Source: Candidatus Zixiibacteriota bacterium (GTDB taxonomy: Bacteria; Zixibacteria; MSB-5A5; GN15; FEB-12). From it: a stretch of 64,000 bases of DNA. The position numbers and the translations under genes are program-made. This document shows positions 30,486-39,352 of the stretch, in pieces; position 1 is the stretch's first letter; every line of letters begins with the position of its first letter. Below the pieces are notes generated by a model, which saw nothing but the letters and a program-made list of their open reading frames with translations, was not told the DNA's origin and searched no databases. Location of the stretch: assembly GCA_022571985.1 (NCBI GenBank), contig JACZWU010000001.1:62001-126000 (forward strand), in the 5' to 3' direction.

Positions 30486-31247
30486 TTACTCGGTTTCCGC
30501 ATATCCTTTAGTGGCTTTGATAAGCTCGACAGCTTTTTTGGTATTCCATACCGCGTTGGCTATGAAACGATAGTTGGTCATTGAGGCTTCAAATCCGTTG
30601 CCTTCGGGGACGATGGCAGAGGCTGTCGCATCCCATACTACAGCAACTTCAAATCCTTCTTCCAGCAGGTCACGCATGTGCGATTCGACGCAGAGATTTC
30701 CGGACATGCCGGCCAAGATCACCTTATCGATACCACGCTTGCGCAGCTGAAGAGCAAGGTCGTTCTGCTGAGGTCCATATACTTTGTGAGGACTCGTCAC
30801 TACTGTTTTACCATCCTCGATGTACGGCTTGTAGCGTTCCAGCCAGTCGGGTCCTGAGCCTTCGAAATCCTCAAGGCTTAGCGGGTCCTTGCGATCAAAC
30901 ATGCCGATATTGTGCATGAGCACCTCAAGAGCGCCTTCAAACTGCCAGCTGTGATCAGTGGGATAGTAGTAGTGGGGTGAAATAAACACCGGCATACCAT
31001 TTTCCTTGGCTACTTTGAGAAGGGACTCAAGGTTCTCGACCGTGTTGTTTGCCGTGACACTCTCGGCCACGACTCCCCAGGCCACACCGTTCGGAGATAA
31101 AAAGTCGTTTTGCGGGTCGGTGATGACCAGCGCGGTGCGTTCAGGATCGATCTCCATACCGGGATCGGGGAGTGCCACCAACGATGCCGCCAATAATGAC
31201 ATCAGAGCCAGCAGAATAGAAGCTTTCTTACTCCAGTTTCTTAACAT
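30486..31247 (-). CDS. Isochorismatase-family cysteine hydrolase with signal peptide
   Basis: ALVITDPQNDFLSPNG, LAGMSGNLCVESHMRDLLEEGFEV. Confidence 0.9.
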   Translation of the reverse strand: MLRNWSKKASILLALMSLLAASLVALPDPGMEIDPERTALVITDPQNDFLSPNGVAWGVVAESVTANNTVENLESLLKVAKENGMPVFISPHYYYPTDHSWQFEGALEVLMHNIGMFDRKDPLSLEDFEGSGPDWLERYKPYIEDGKTVVTSPHKVYGPQQNDLALQLRKRGIDKVILAGMSGNLCVESHMRDLLEEGFEVAVVWDATASAIVPEGNGFEASMTNYRFIANAVWNTKKAVELIKATKGYAETE

Positions 31248-31394
31248 GGAATTGCCTCCTTAAGCTTAAAATTAAGTATGATATCTCGGCACGACACCTG
31301 TACAAGTCGGTACGTGCGGAGTAAATATATCCGACAATACACCGGTTTCATGCTGCTGTCAAGAAGCTAAATTGGAGTAATAAGGTCTTCTGTG

Positions 31395-31467
31395 TGTCCT
31401 TTTAGTGGTCTTGCCGCTTTTCTGACTGTTAATCAACAGGTCGTTGGTACAATTCCAACCGGGGCGA
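31395..31467 (+). pseudogene. Degenerate tRNA-Asn(GTT)-like sequence
   Basis: CTGTTAA anticodon loop, AGGTC variable region, perfect GTTGG/CCAAC T-stem, weak D- and acceptor stems; anticodon stem only half paired, T-loop TACAATT. Confidence 0.5.
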
Positions 31468-31857
31468 TCTGAGATAAATAGATAATCAACGTTTCACTTG
31501 TGACCACTCACAAACTAAACTGGTCCAAGTTAATGCAAAGTGATACTAGAAGAATATATGCGTAAGCTTTTGTCCCGTCCTGTATTATGTTGTAGTTTAA
31601 TCGTTTGTGGAATCGTTTGGGCCGCATTTTAAGTCCCCTTCGTCAACCAATTCACCTATCCGGCAGACAATTATTATGGTAATAGTAATATTATGGCCGT
31701 CTGCACAACAATTATATTTCATGTAGGCTTTTAGGTTATCAAATGTTTTTTTGCGCTTAAATCGACGGCTGACAGCTAGCACAGAAATGGTCAGTTATAG
31801 GAAAAGAAAAAAGCTATTGCCTAAAATCTATAATACCAACATATATAGCCTTGTTCG

Positions 31858-31889
31858 TGTCGGTTTTGTAGTAACCCCGACCTCCGGCA
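31858..31889 (+). repeat. Partial copy of the tRNA-Leu 3' end (candidate att remnant)
   Basis: TGTCGGTT....CCGACCTCCGGCA matches tRNA-Leu T arm plus acceptor (23787-23812); 13-nt exact core at 31877-31889. Confidence 0.6.
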
Positions 31890-31931
31890 TGTTATTACCG
31901 ACAAGCAGCATTATGTTATTACCGGTAACTT

Positions 31932-32150
31932 AAATTCTTTGAATGAAATGTTTGAGCATGTCTTTATTCATACCGTTGTTTGTTGAATCCAAGTAGACAT
32001 TTAAGTCATTATCAATTTGCATTATATTTAATGTTTCTACATGCGGGTCAAAATCCTGGTCAGTTGACTTCTCAACGGTCTTTAGAATTGTTTCCTGCCA
32101 CTTTTTTGAATTTGAGCTGCTGGCATAAAGTTGTTCTGTAACAGAAACTT
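31932..32150 (-). pseudogene. Orphan 3' coding fragment lacking a convincing start
   Basis: Open frame VSVTEQLYASSSNSKKWQETILKTVEKSTDQDFDPHVETLNIMQIDNDLNVYLDSTNNGMNKDMLKHFIQRI* with TAA directly upstream. Confidence 0.35.
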
Positions 32151-32467
32151 ATGGGTAAACGTCAATCTCCATACGTTAAAGGGGATCATTAACTGGAATT
32201 TTTGATGATATATCTGTTGACATACAAAGAAAATTTTTGTATACCTTTCTTAGTCACGTAGGGCGTGGACAATTGTGCGCTTGCACGATAAATCATCCTA
32301 AGCTTTAACACCGGCCAAGCGAACAGCTACCAATTCGCCAAAATTTGAATTTGGGAAGCAATGCTTAATTTGAAAGCAGGTTTTTTGAATGAATTAGTTT
32401 TCCAGGCATGTCAATAATGCCGGAAAGTCCCGGAACTTTTTAATCACACGACACAGGAGGTTGAGCT

Positions 32468-34690
32468 ATGAAAAAGAATTTCATCACAAAACTTGGGGGG
32501 TTAATTGTATTGCTATTCTTGCTATTGCCCTTAAATGCTATGGCACTAGGGCAGGCAGTGGACAGCCTTTTTTTCAAGCTATCGGATGATAGTGTTTTCA
32601 TCAAAGGCACAATCTCCGGCTCTGACACTCTCGCACAGGTATCTTTTAGCGCAAAGTATGAAGGAGATTGGAGTGGAACCCTAACTGGTATTGACGTTCG
32701 TTTTACATTCGATAACACAAAGCTGATATACGTAAGTGCCGACTCCGTTAATTGGGACGGTACTTTTAGTGTTGATACCTCTTCAATTTCTGGAACAATG
32801 ATTTTGGAATTTTCATCAGGAACAATTACTACGTTTGATACGACTCAATACACGGATTATGCCAATATTCGATTCAAGCTGATCTGCCAGGCTGAGCTCA
32901 ATACTAACGACTTAGACATCAGCCAAACCGCTGCCGACGCTGAAATAACAGTTGATACTGGAGTCACCTCAGCAGATTTTAGCCCCATTCCTGCGAACTT
33001 TGACAACGGAACAATAAAGAGCGCAGATTATATTGGTACTTTTGTAATACACGATTCCGCTTTTAGCGGCGGCTGTGGTCAAACAGTCACGATACCTATT
33101 TACGCGACAACAAATTTCATAACCTATAGTTTGCAGCATTGGATTAAATTTAATCTGAGTAAACTGGAATTCGCAGGTGTTGTTGATAACCCGAACTGGG
33201 ATTTCTTTTTTTATAGCGTAGATACCGCAAATAGCGTTATTAGAATTAATCTTATACAGAACGCCCCCGGAATGGGCGAATTTAGTAATGAACCGGCATA
33301 CTCAATTAAGTTCAAGCTCTTAGAAGACCTAAAGGAGGATACTGCACTCCTAAGATTTGACACCCCCAATTCTTGGCTTGAAGTATATAATTGTAATTCG
33401 ATGTCTCCCGATACGTACCCAGACACGGCAGTTATTTCATTGGCTGATTCGGCTGTTTACAAAATGGCTTACTCTGGAGGCAGTATATCAAGGTCTGATC
33501 ACGATGGAATGCTCACTTTCCACATGCTGATGAAGAATTCGTTCAATGTGGGTTTTGCCGACGGAGAAACGAACGATACTGCCATGATAGTGAATGTAGA
33601 TTTTGGAACAAACTTGAATTTCGATGGAGTTGATTCTACGTATGAGTCTGTCAAGTTTTCAAATACAGTAGTAGATGACACTTTGGTTGCCATATACCAG
33701 GTATACGATGCTGCCGAGTCCAATTATATTGGAATAAGCAGCAGCCTTGATACAATAATGAGGCTCGATATTGAATTTGATTCAGCTGGGTTCGTGGCAG
33801 ACTGGAACGATCGATACCTGCATCCAAAATTTGTAGACGATTTTACTGGGAGCAGAGGGAGCGCAATCGTGCCTGATACTGGCAATTGCATAGAGGCAGA
33901 CTCACTTAATGGACTGCTTCGATTCTGGGGTTCGGATACTTTTGATTCGGTTGAAGTTGAAATGGGTCAATTCCAAATAATTGGACACACTTCATCGACT
34001 CCTTGTACTTATCATGACTTATATGTCCGGAATACATTTGATCTGGACTCGTTTACTGTTACAATTTCTGTTGGCAGCGGAGCTTGCATTTATTCTATAA
34101 CTGATAAGATGACAGGTGTACAGGTGTCGGGTACCACAATTAAGACGAATACCTTCTGGGTAACACTTAGCGCTGCGGATACCTTAATCAAGATTTGTAG
34201 AATACATACCGGCATAAGCGGAAGCTGCCTGCAAAACAAACCCTATTCCATCTACGTGTCACTTTCCAATGCGAAAATGTGGGACGACAGTGGAGACGAG
34301 CACTTTGTTGACGCAAATGGTGGCAACGGCTCAGCCAGATGCAGCGGTTTCGGTACTGGTTGCTTTGCTTGCAGCGGCCCTGGGGGAGGGGACCCAGATC
34401 TTAAAGTGGCTGATGATGGCAATCTTCCGACAGAGTTCGCACTTTATCAGAATTTCCCGAATCCGTTTAACCCGACGACAACAATCTCGTTTGATTTACC
34501 CGTTTCGACGGATTATGAATTAGTCATTTACAATATTCTTGGACAGAGTGTCAAGACCTTTACGGGTCATGGCGAGCCCGGACGAGTTTCTTTGTACTGG
34601 AACGCGAGTAATGTTTCCAGCGGAGTTTATCTATACAAACTAATCGCCGGAGATTATACAGAAACGAAAAAGATGCTGCTGCTAAGATAA
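32468..34690 (+). CDS. Secreted protein with cohesin-like beta-modules and C-terminal FlgD-like/T9SS type A sorting domain
   Basis: RBS caggaggttgag; signal peptide MKKNFITKLGGLIVLLFLLLPLNAMA; repeated beta-rich segments (VRFTFDNTKLIYVSADS; IKFNLSKLEFAGVVDNP); ALYQNFPNPFNPTTTISFDLP...SSGVYLYKL..KKMLLLR. Confidence 0.8.
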   Translation: MKKNFITKLGGLIVLLFLLLPLNAMALGQAVDSLFFKLSDDSVFIKGTISGSDTLAQVSFSAKYEGDWSGTLTGIDVRFTFDNTKLIYVSADSVNWDGTFSVDTSSISGTMILEFSSGTITTFDTTQYTDYANIRFKLICQAELNTNDLDISQTAADAEITVDTGVTSADFSPIPANFDNGTIKSADYIGTFVIHDSAFSGGCGQTVTIPIYATTNFITYSLQHWIKFNLSKLEFAGVVDNPNWDFFFYSVDTANSVIRINLIQNAPGMGEFSNEPAYSIKFKLLEDLKEDTALLRFDTPNSWLEVYNCNSMSPDTYPDTAVISLADSAVYKMAYSGGSISRSDHDGMLTFHMLMKNSFNVGFADGETNDTAMIVNVDFGTNLNFDGVDSTYESVKFSNTVVDDTLVAIYQVYDAAESNYIGISSSLDTIMRLDIEFDSAGFVADWNDRYLHPKFVDDFTGSRGSAIVPDTGNCIEADSLNGLLRFWGSDTFDSVEVEMGQFQIIGHTSSTPCTYHDLYVRNTFDLDSFTVTISVGSGACIYSITDKMTGVQVSGTTIKTNTFWVTLSAADTLIKICRIHTGISGSCLQNKPYSIYVSLSNAKMWDDSGDEHFVDANGGNGSARCSGFGTGCFACSGPGGGDPDLKVADDGNLPTEFALYQNFPNPFNPTTTISFDLPVSTDYELVIYNILGQSVKTFTGHGEPGRVSLYWNASNVSSGVYLYKLIAGDYTETKKMLLLR

Positions 34691-34711
34691 TCTACAAGCA
34701 GTAGCAAAAAT

Positions 34712-34742
34712 AGGGACAGGTAATCAATGCCTGTCCCTTTTT
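34712..34742. terminator. Rho-independent terminator
   Basis: AGGGACAGG-taatcaatg-CCTGTCCCTTTTT. Confidence 0.88.
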
Positions 34743-34777
34743 CTATCCAATCCCGAATCTTTGCATGATTTTGGCCA

Positions 34778-35296
34778 GTGACGCAATCGCAACCATGCTC
34801 AGATGTCTATACCGGCTGGGATGACAACGAGCTTTATGCCAACATGTCATTTGCATCAGGTTTAATTCCGTGGTCTCATCCTAATCCTGACTCAACCGAA
34901 ACAGACCTGCATGGAGTCTTGACTTATGAGTTTGAGTATAATCTTCTTGCCGGCGATACTTTGGTAGTTTACACGGTATTGGCCACGGTGCTTGAAGATC
35001 TTAGCGGTCCTGGTCGTATAGAGGACCTGGCCGATAAGGGTCGTAACTTTACTCACTATTTTGGTTGTTGTCGTGGCCTTCGTGGTGATTTGAACAATGA
35101 CAATAAAGATGCAAACGTGCTTGATCTGACTTTCTCGGTAGACAGAATCTTCCGTGGCGGTGGTCCTGCCGTTTGTTCTGGTGAGGCAGATGCCAACAGT
35201 GACAAGTCTATTCTTGATGTACTTGACTTGACATTTTTGGTAGACCGTATCTTCCGTGGTGGAGCTGCACCTAATAGCTGCGGAACGCCTCTATAG
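34778..35296 (+). pseudogene. 5'-truncated gene fragment with C-terminal double dockerin repeat
   Basis: No signal peptide or recognisable start; begins just after a terminator; DLNNDNKDANVLDLTFSVDRIFRGGGPAVC..DANSDKSILDVLDLTFLVDRIFRGGAAPNSC. Confidence 0.65.
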
Positions 35297-35356
35297 TAAA
35301 GTAAGTAAGTCGACGAATAACATATCACCAGTCATGTACTGGTAAGTTATAAAGAC

Positions 35357-35388
35357 AATGGCCATCCCGGGCAATCGGGGTGGCCATT
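35357..35388. terminator. Rho-independent terminator-like hairpin
   Basis: AATGGCCATCCCG-ggcaat-CGGGGTGGCCATT followed by TTA. Confidence 0.7.
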
Positions 35389-35494
35389 TTATGTTTGACT
35401 AAACGGGGATATTGTAAGTGGCTGTGACTATCTCCGGCATGTTATCAATCAAAGTCCTGGTTTCGTACGAGCAATTACTTTCGTAATATAAACT

Positions 35495-36514
35495 ATGCAA
35501 AATAACGACAGACCTATAATCTTCTGGCTGCTGGCTATTATTCTAATGATATTCGGCACTATTATGATAGGTGGTATTACCCGTTTGACCGACTCCGGGC
35601 TGTCGATGGTAGACTGGCGGCCCCTGATGGGGATATTTCCTCCTACAAACAGTGCTGACTGGGAAAAAGTCTTTGATATGTACAAAGCCTACCCTGAGTA
35701 TCAAAAGCTCAATTACAATATGACGCTTTCGGAATTCAAGTCGATTTTCTTCTGGGAATATGCTCATCGGATGTTTGGCCGCATGATAGGATTAATTATG
35801 CTTCTGCCCTGGCTATATTTTTCCATCAAAAAGCGAATAGATCGTCAATTCAATTACAAAATGCTTGGGCTGTTTATTCTGCTGGTGGCTCAGGGTGTTC
35901 TTGGTTGGTATATGGTGCAAAGCGGCTTGATAGACAAACCACAGGTCAGCCACTACCGTCTGGCAGCACATCTGTTATTGGCTTTGGCATTACTGGGAGC
36001 GACGCTATGGCAGGCTTTGAATTTGATTCGAGCTGAATCTACAGAAGCTGGACAAGCGCAGCCGCGATTGCGTCAGCTCGCTCTTGGCTTCACTGCTCTA
36101 ATCTCATTGCAGATTTTCTACGGTGCTATTGTAGCCGGATCTAACGCCGGATTAGGTTATAACACCTTTCCCCTGATGGCCGGTCATCTGGTTCCACCCA
36201 GATTGTTTATGCTGGAACCTTTCTGGATAAATTTCTTGGATAATCATATTTTGGTCCAGTTTTTACACCGGACTTTTGGCTGGCTCATTTTATTCAGCGC
36301 GGCGGGAATATGGCTTTATGCCAGAAAGCTGCCGCTAAGTTCAAGACAATCACATTCTGTTAAAATCATCGCTGGTCTGGTAGCTATTCAGTTCGTGCTT
36401 GGAGTTTTGACTCTGATATATGTTATGCCACTGGGACTTGCCATCGCCCATCAGGCCGTAGCAGCGATACTTTTTGCATCGGCCATAAACTTCAATCATT
36501 CATTGAAAAAGTGA
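35495..36514 (+). CDS. ctaA: Heme A synthase (CtaA/COX15 family)
   Basis: GGITRLTDSGLSMVDWRPLMGIFPP, FFWEYAHRMFGRMIG, GWYMVQSGL, HYRLAAHLLLA, LHRTFGW. Confidence 0.93.
   Translation: MQNNDRPIIFWLLAIILMIFGTIMIGGITRLTDSGLSMVDWRPLMGIFPPTNSADWEKVFDMYKAYPEYQKLNYNMTLSEFKSIFFWEYAHRMFGRMIGLIMLLPWLYFSIKKRIDRQFNYKMLGLFILLVAQGVLGWYMVQSGLIDKPQVSHYRLAAHLLLALALLGATLWQALNLIRAESTEAGQAQPRLRQLALGFTALISLQIFYGAIVAGSNAGLGYNTFPLMAGHLVPPRLFMLEPFWINFLDNHILVQFLHRTFGWLILFSAAGIWLYARKLPLSSRQSHSVKIIAGLVAIQFVLGVLTLIYVMPLGLAIAHQAVAAILFASAINFNHSLKK
36391..36514 (+). repeat. Direct repeat copy 1: 3' end of ctaA
   Basis: Aligns without gaps to 37956-38079, about 10 mismatches in 124 nt. Confidence 0.9.
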
Positions 36515-36516
36515 AA

Positions 36517-37804
36517 TTAACACGGATTTGGCGCCGGGCCACCTCTGAAAATGAAATCGACCAAATAAGTTAAGTCCAGGATATTAGAGCTTGAGCCGTC
36601 ACTGTTTAAGTCAGCCTCATCATCACAAAATGCCTGTGCTCCGCCACGAAAAATAAAATCAACCAGATAAGTTAAATCCAATATATTAGCATCATCACCG
36701 TCATTATTTAAGTCGCCAGAATTGCCTGTACAACAGGATACAATTATCTGGGCACTGCAATAGGCAATTACAATATTATCTGTTACACCGATTGTAAAGG
36801 AGTATGTTTTACCACTGTCATTTACAGTCTCCGCCATCAGCATCAAAATCTATGTTGGCAGTCCCGCCGTTTGAAATTGACACGGTGCTGTTGCAACCAA
36901 CTCTAACAGTTGGTGCAATATTGGTAAAAATAAGTGCAACGTTACAAGGGTATGCGCTTAGATTCGATCCGGTCGGGTCATTGGCTACTGCTTCGATGGA
37001 CATGGCTGCTCCCACATCGGTGATTGAAGGCTGATAACTCCAGTAACCAGTCACTGAATCAATCGTACCCGGACCACTGACCAAAGAATATACGATTGGC
37101 GTGTCGTTTTCAGGGTCAATGGCAAAAAACTGGTACTCAGCGAGTGGACAATGATCATAGTCAAGACTTGCCACACATGGCGTTATCGTGGGTGCATTAT
37201 TTCCGGTAGAAACTATTGTGTAGCAGTGCGGGCCGCTCCAATCTGGAAATACTGCCTCGCCGAATCCGGTGGCCCAAAGCCAATTATTGATAAGATAAAA
37301 AGACGAGTCGAGACAAATCGTACCGCCATCATATATGGAGTCTATTCCCGGTATTGGAATAGTAATCGTAAATGCATCAGCGTCAAAGCCATCCTCGAAA
37401 CCTACTCCATGAATTTGAAATCCACCAATTCCAACTGTATCAGCTGCCGAGCCGGTGGTGAAATGTTCAAAGAAAATACCGCCATCCAACCTGTCACCCC
37501 AGCCAAAACCTGTACTTGAGGCAATATCAAGCGTATCAATAACCGGAGGAGTCCAGGATGCGCCTGAAGGGGAATATATGCGAAAGCCGTTGGTGTGAGC
37601 AAACAAGGTTTCGCTGCTGTTATTTCGCATGGCCATCGTCCAGACGATTTTTCTGCCGGAGCCTATCGTATCGGTAGAGGTACCATAGCCGGTTTCGACT
37701 TTGCTAAGATAAATAGCGCTACTCTGCCCGTATGCCGATTGATTTGAACTGATTACTGATATAGCTAAAATAACGAAAATAGCCAAAAAGACTTATCGTT
37801 TCAT
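36517..37804 (-). pseudogene. Dockerin-terminated secreted protein gene with two lesions (TAA at codon 4, 1-nt insertion near 36830)
   Basis: ATGAAACGA-TAA-GTCTTTTTGGCTATT at 37804; frame moves from DFDADGGDCK* to ETVNDSGKTYSFTIG at GGCGGAGAC (one extra G); C-terminal double dockerin repeat ends RGGPAPNPC. Confidence 0.75.
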
Positions 37805-37955
37805 AATAATAAATGTAGACAGATTGGGCTTGGGTGTCAAGTTAAAACTTCCACTATCAAATATCCTTTGTTGCTTTAAACTTACTCCGTCTTAGCTAAT
37901 TCAACTCCTCCATTATCGGACTGCATCGCTGCCAGTTTTTGAACTAACAGTTTAA

Positions 37956-38079
37956 GTTCATGCTCGGAGTTTTGACTCTGATATATGTTATGCCGCTGGG
38001 ACTTGCCATCGCCCATCAGGCCGTAGCAGCCATACTTTTTGCATCGGCCATAAACTTAAATCACTCGTTAAGGAAGTGA
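37956..38079 (+). repeat. Direct repeat copy 2: orphan ctaA 3' end
   Basis: Encodes FMLGVLTLIYVMPLGLAIAHQAVAAILFASAINLNHSLRK*. Confidence 0.9.
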
Positions 38080-38119
38080 GAGAACTCATAAAGGCAATGA
38101 ATGTCATTGAGTCTTTAGG

Positions 38120-38332
38120 CTACCCAGTTAAAACCAGTAGTAGAAAAATAGAAATCGCCATTCCTGTACCAGCGATAACTAACGTACATCCACAGGATCC
38201 ACCAGTGAGTGCCTTTCCAATTTTTCTTTGTCGTCCACTTTTTGTCAGTGGAATTCCGATTTTGCGTGAAATCTTCGACTTAACTCTTGTTAAGCCTATT
38301 GCTCTTTTCCATGAAAATCCACCAAATCCCAT
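38120..38332 (-). CDS. Small basic protein with C-terminal TM helix, hypothetical
   Basis: MGFGGFSWKRAIGLTRVKSKISRKIGIPLTKSGRQRKIGKALTGG...; long ORF on the opposite strand is not protein-like. Confidence 0.6.
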   Translation of the reverse strand: MGFGGFSWKRAIGLTRVKSKISRKIGIPLTKSGRQRKIGKALTGGSCGCTLVIAGTGMAISIFLLLVLTG

Positions 38333-38359
38333 AGTTATTCCTCAGCTAACGCTTTCTTA

Positions 38360-38842
38360 CTATTTCCCCATCAAATCCTTATGCCAGCTCTCTCTTAACG
38401 GCACTTCCCATTTAGTCTCAAGGTCTTGTTTGGTCGTCACTAAGTTATTGAATACGATAGTATCTTTGTTAAGTGTTCCCTGTGCTACCAGTTCAACGAA
38501 TTCTTCCTGTGGTAGGGTGACAATCTCATCGTCAACTTTGTAGGCGATTAGAGTGCGGTTTAAGAGCGAGACAGAATACTCCTGTTCAAGATTCTTAATA
38601 AAGTGTACCGAGCGGTCTATCGAACAGCCGGAGGCTTTAGCCTCATCTTCATTGGCGAAAATAATCAGAAACTGGCTATGCAGAACTTCAAAGGCGGCCT
38701 GTAACTTTTCCCCGTGGGCTGCCCAACCGTCTATGAAGTTGTCGCCTTGTTCTTTTATAGTATTAATTTCGCTGTCTGATAATTTGCGGTCACACTGATA
38801 AATCCAGACACGAGTGTCCCCGGCTAATTCTTTATAATTCAT
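38360..38842 (-). CDS. Conserved hypothetical protein
   Basis: Full ORF MNYKELAGDTRVWIYQCDRKLSDSEINTIKEQGDNFIDGWAAHG... Confidence 0.75.
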   Translation of the reverse strand: MNYKELAGDTRVWIYQCDRKLSDSEINTIKEQGDNFIDGWAAHGEKLQAAFEVLHSQFLIIFANEDEAKASGCSIDRSVHFIKNLEQEYSVSLLNRTLIAYKVDDEIVTLPQEEFVELVAQGTLNKDTIVFNNLVTTKQDLETKWEVPLRESWHKDLMGK

Positions 38843-38942
38843 TTGTTATCTTTTCTCTTTTGGCATCGTATACTTGCATTATAGGTTTTCAATCAACAGC
38901 ACTTTATATATAATGACTTTCTCAAAAGGATAGTATAAGAAT

Positions 38943-39347
38943 ATGGCCAAAAAAACATATAGTGGTCTTCAGGGAGAAATTCGCAGTTGGAAAACTCCCC
39001 TGATCGAATCGTTTGAAAACATCTATTCTGACAAGGAGATTGAGATAGTCATGAGCATTCCGGAGTTTACCTGCATCTGCCCCAAAACAGGCCTGCCCGA
39101 TTTTGCGGTTCTTACTCTAACCTATATTCCCAATAAAGTCTGTCTGGAACTAAAAAGCTTCAAAGAGTATCTCCTGGCTTATCGTAACAAAGGCATCTTT
39201 CACGAAAATGTTGTCAATAAAGTAGCAGAAGACATTGTCAAAGCGATTAAGCCGAGAAGCTTAATGCTCGAAGGAAAATTCAATGCTCGTGGTGGCATAA
39301 AGACGACAGTTGTCAGAAAATATTCCCGCAGTAAGAAGAATTCTTAG
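38943..39347 (+). CDS. queF: NADPH-dependent 7-cyano-7-deazaguanine reductase
   Basis: EFTCICPKTGLPDFA, LELKSFKEYLLAYRNKGIFHENVVN. Confidence 0.95.
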   Translation: MAKKTYSGLQGEIRSWKTPLIESFENIYSDKEIEIVMSIPEFTCICPKTGLPDFAVLTLTYIPNKVCLELKSFKEYLLAYRNKGIFHENVVNKVAEDIVKAIKPRSLMLEGKFNARGGIKTTVVRKYSRSKKNS

Positions 39348-39352
39348 CATTT

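Noticed and set aside
24106-31247. Genome-wide reassignment of TGA to a sense codon (Trp or Gly code) as explanation for the in-frame TGAs
   Set aside because: TGA is the natural stop of many intact genes in the window (e.g. 13051, 23622, 36514), so the standard code with local recoding or mutation fits better.
31597-31933. Small ORFs in the 31.5-32 kb spacer
   Set aside because: Low-complexity translations without motifs or RBS; the region is better explained as intergenic or att-remnant DNA.
38076-38543. 155-aa plus-strand ORF
   Set aside because: Antisense to two better minus-strand ORFs; it begins in the stranded ctaA tail region and has no recognisable motifs.
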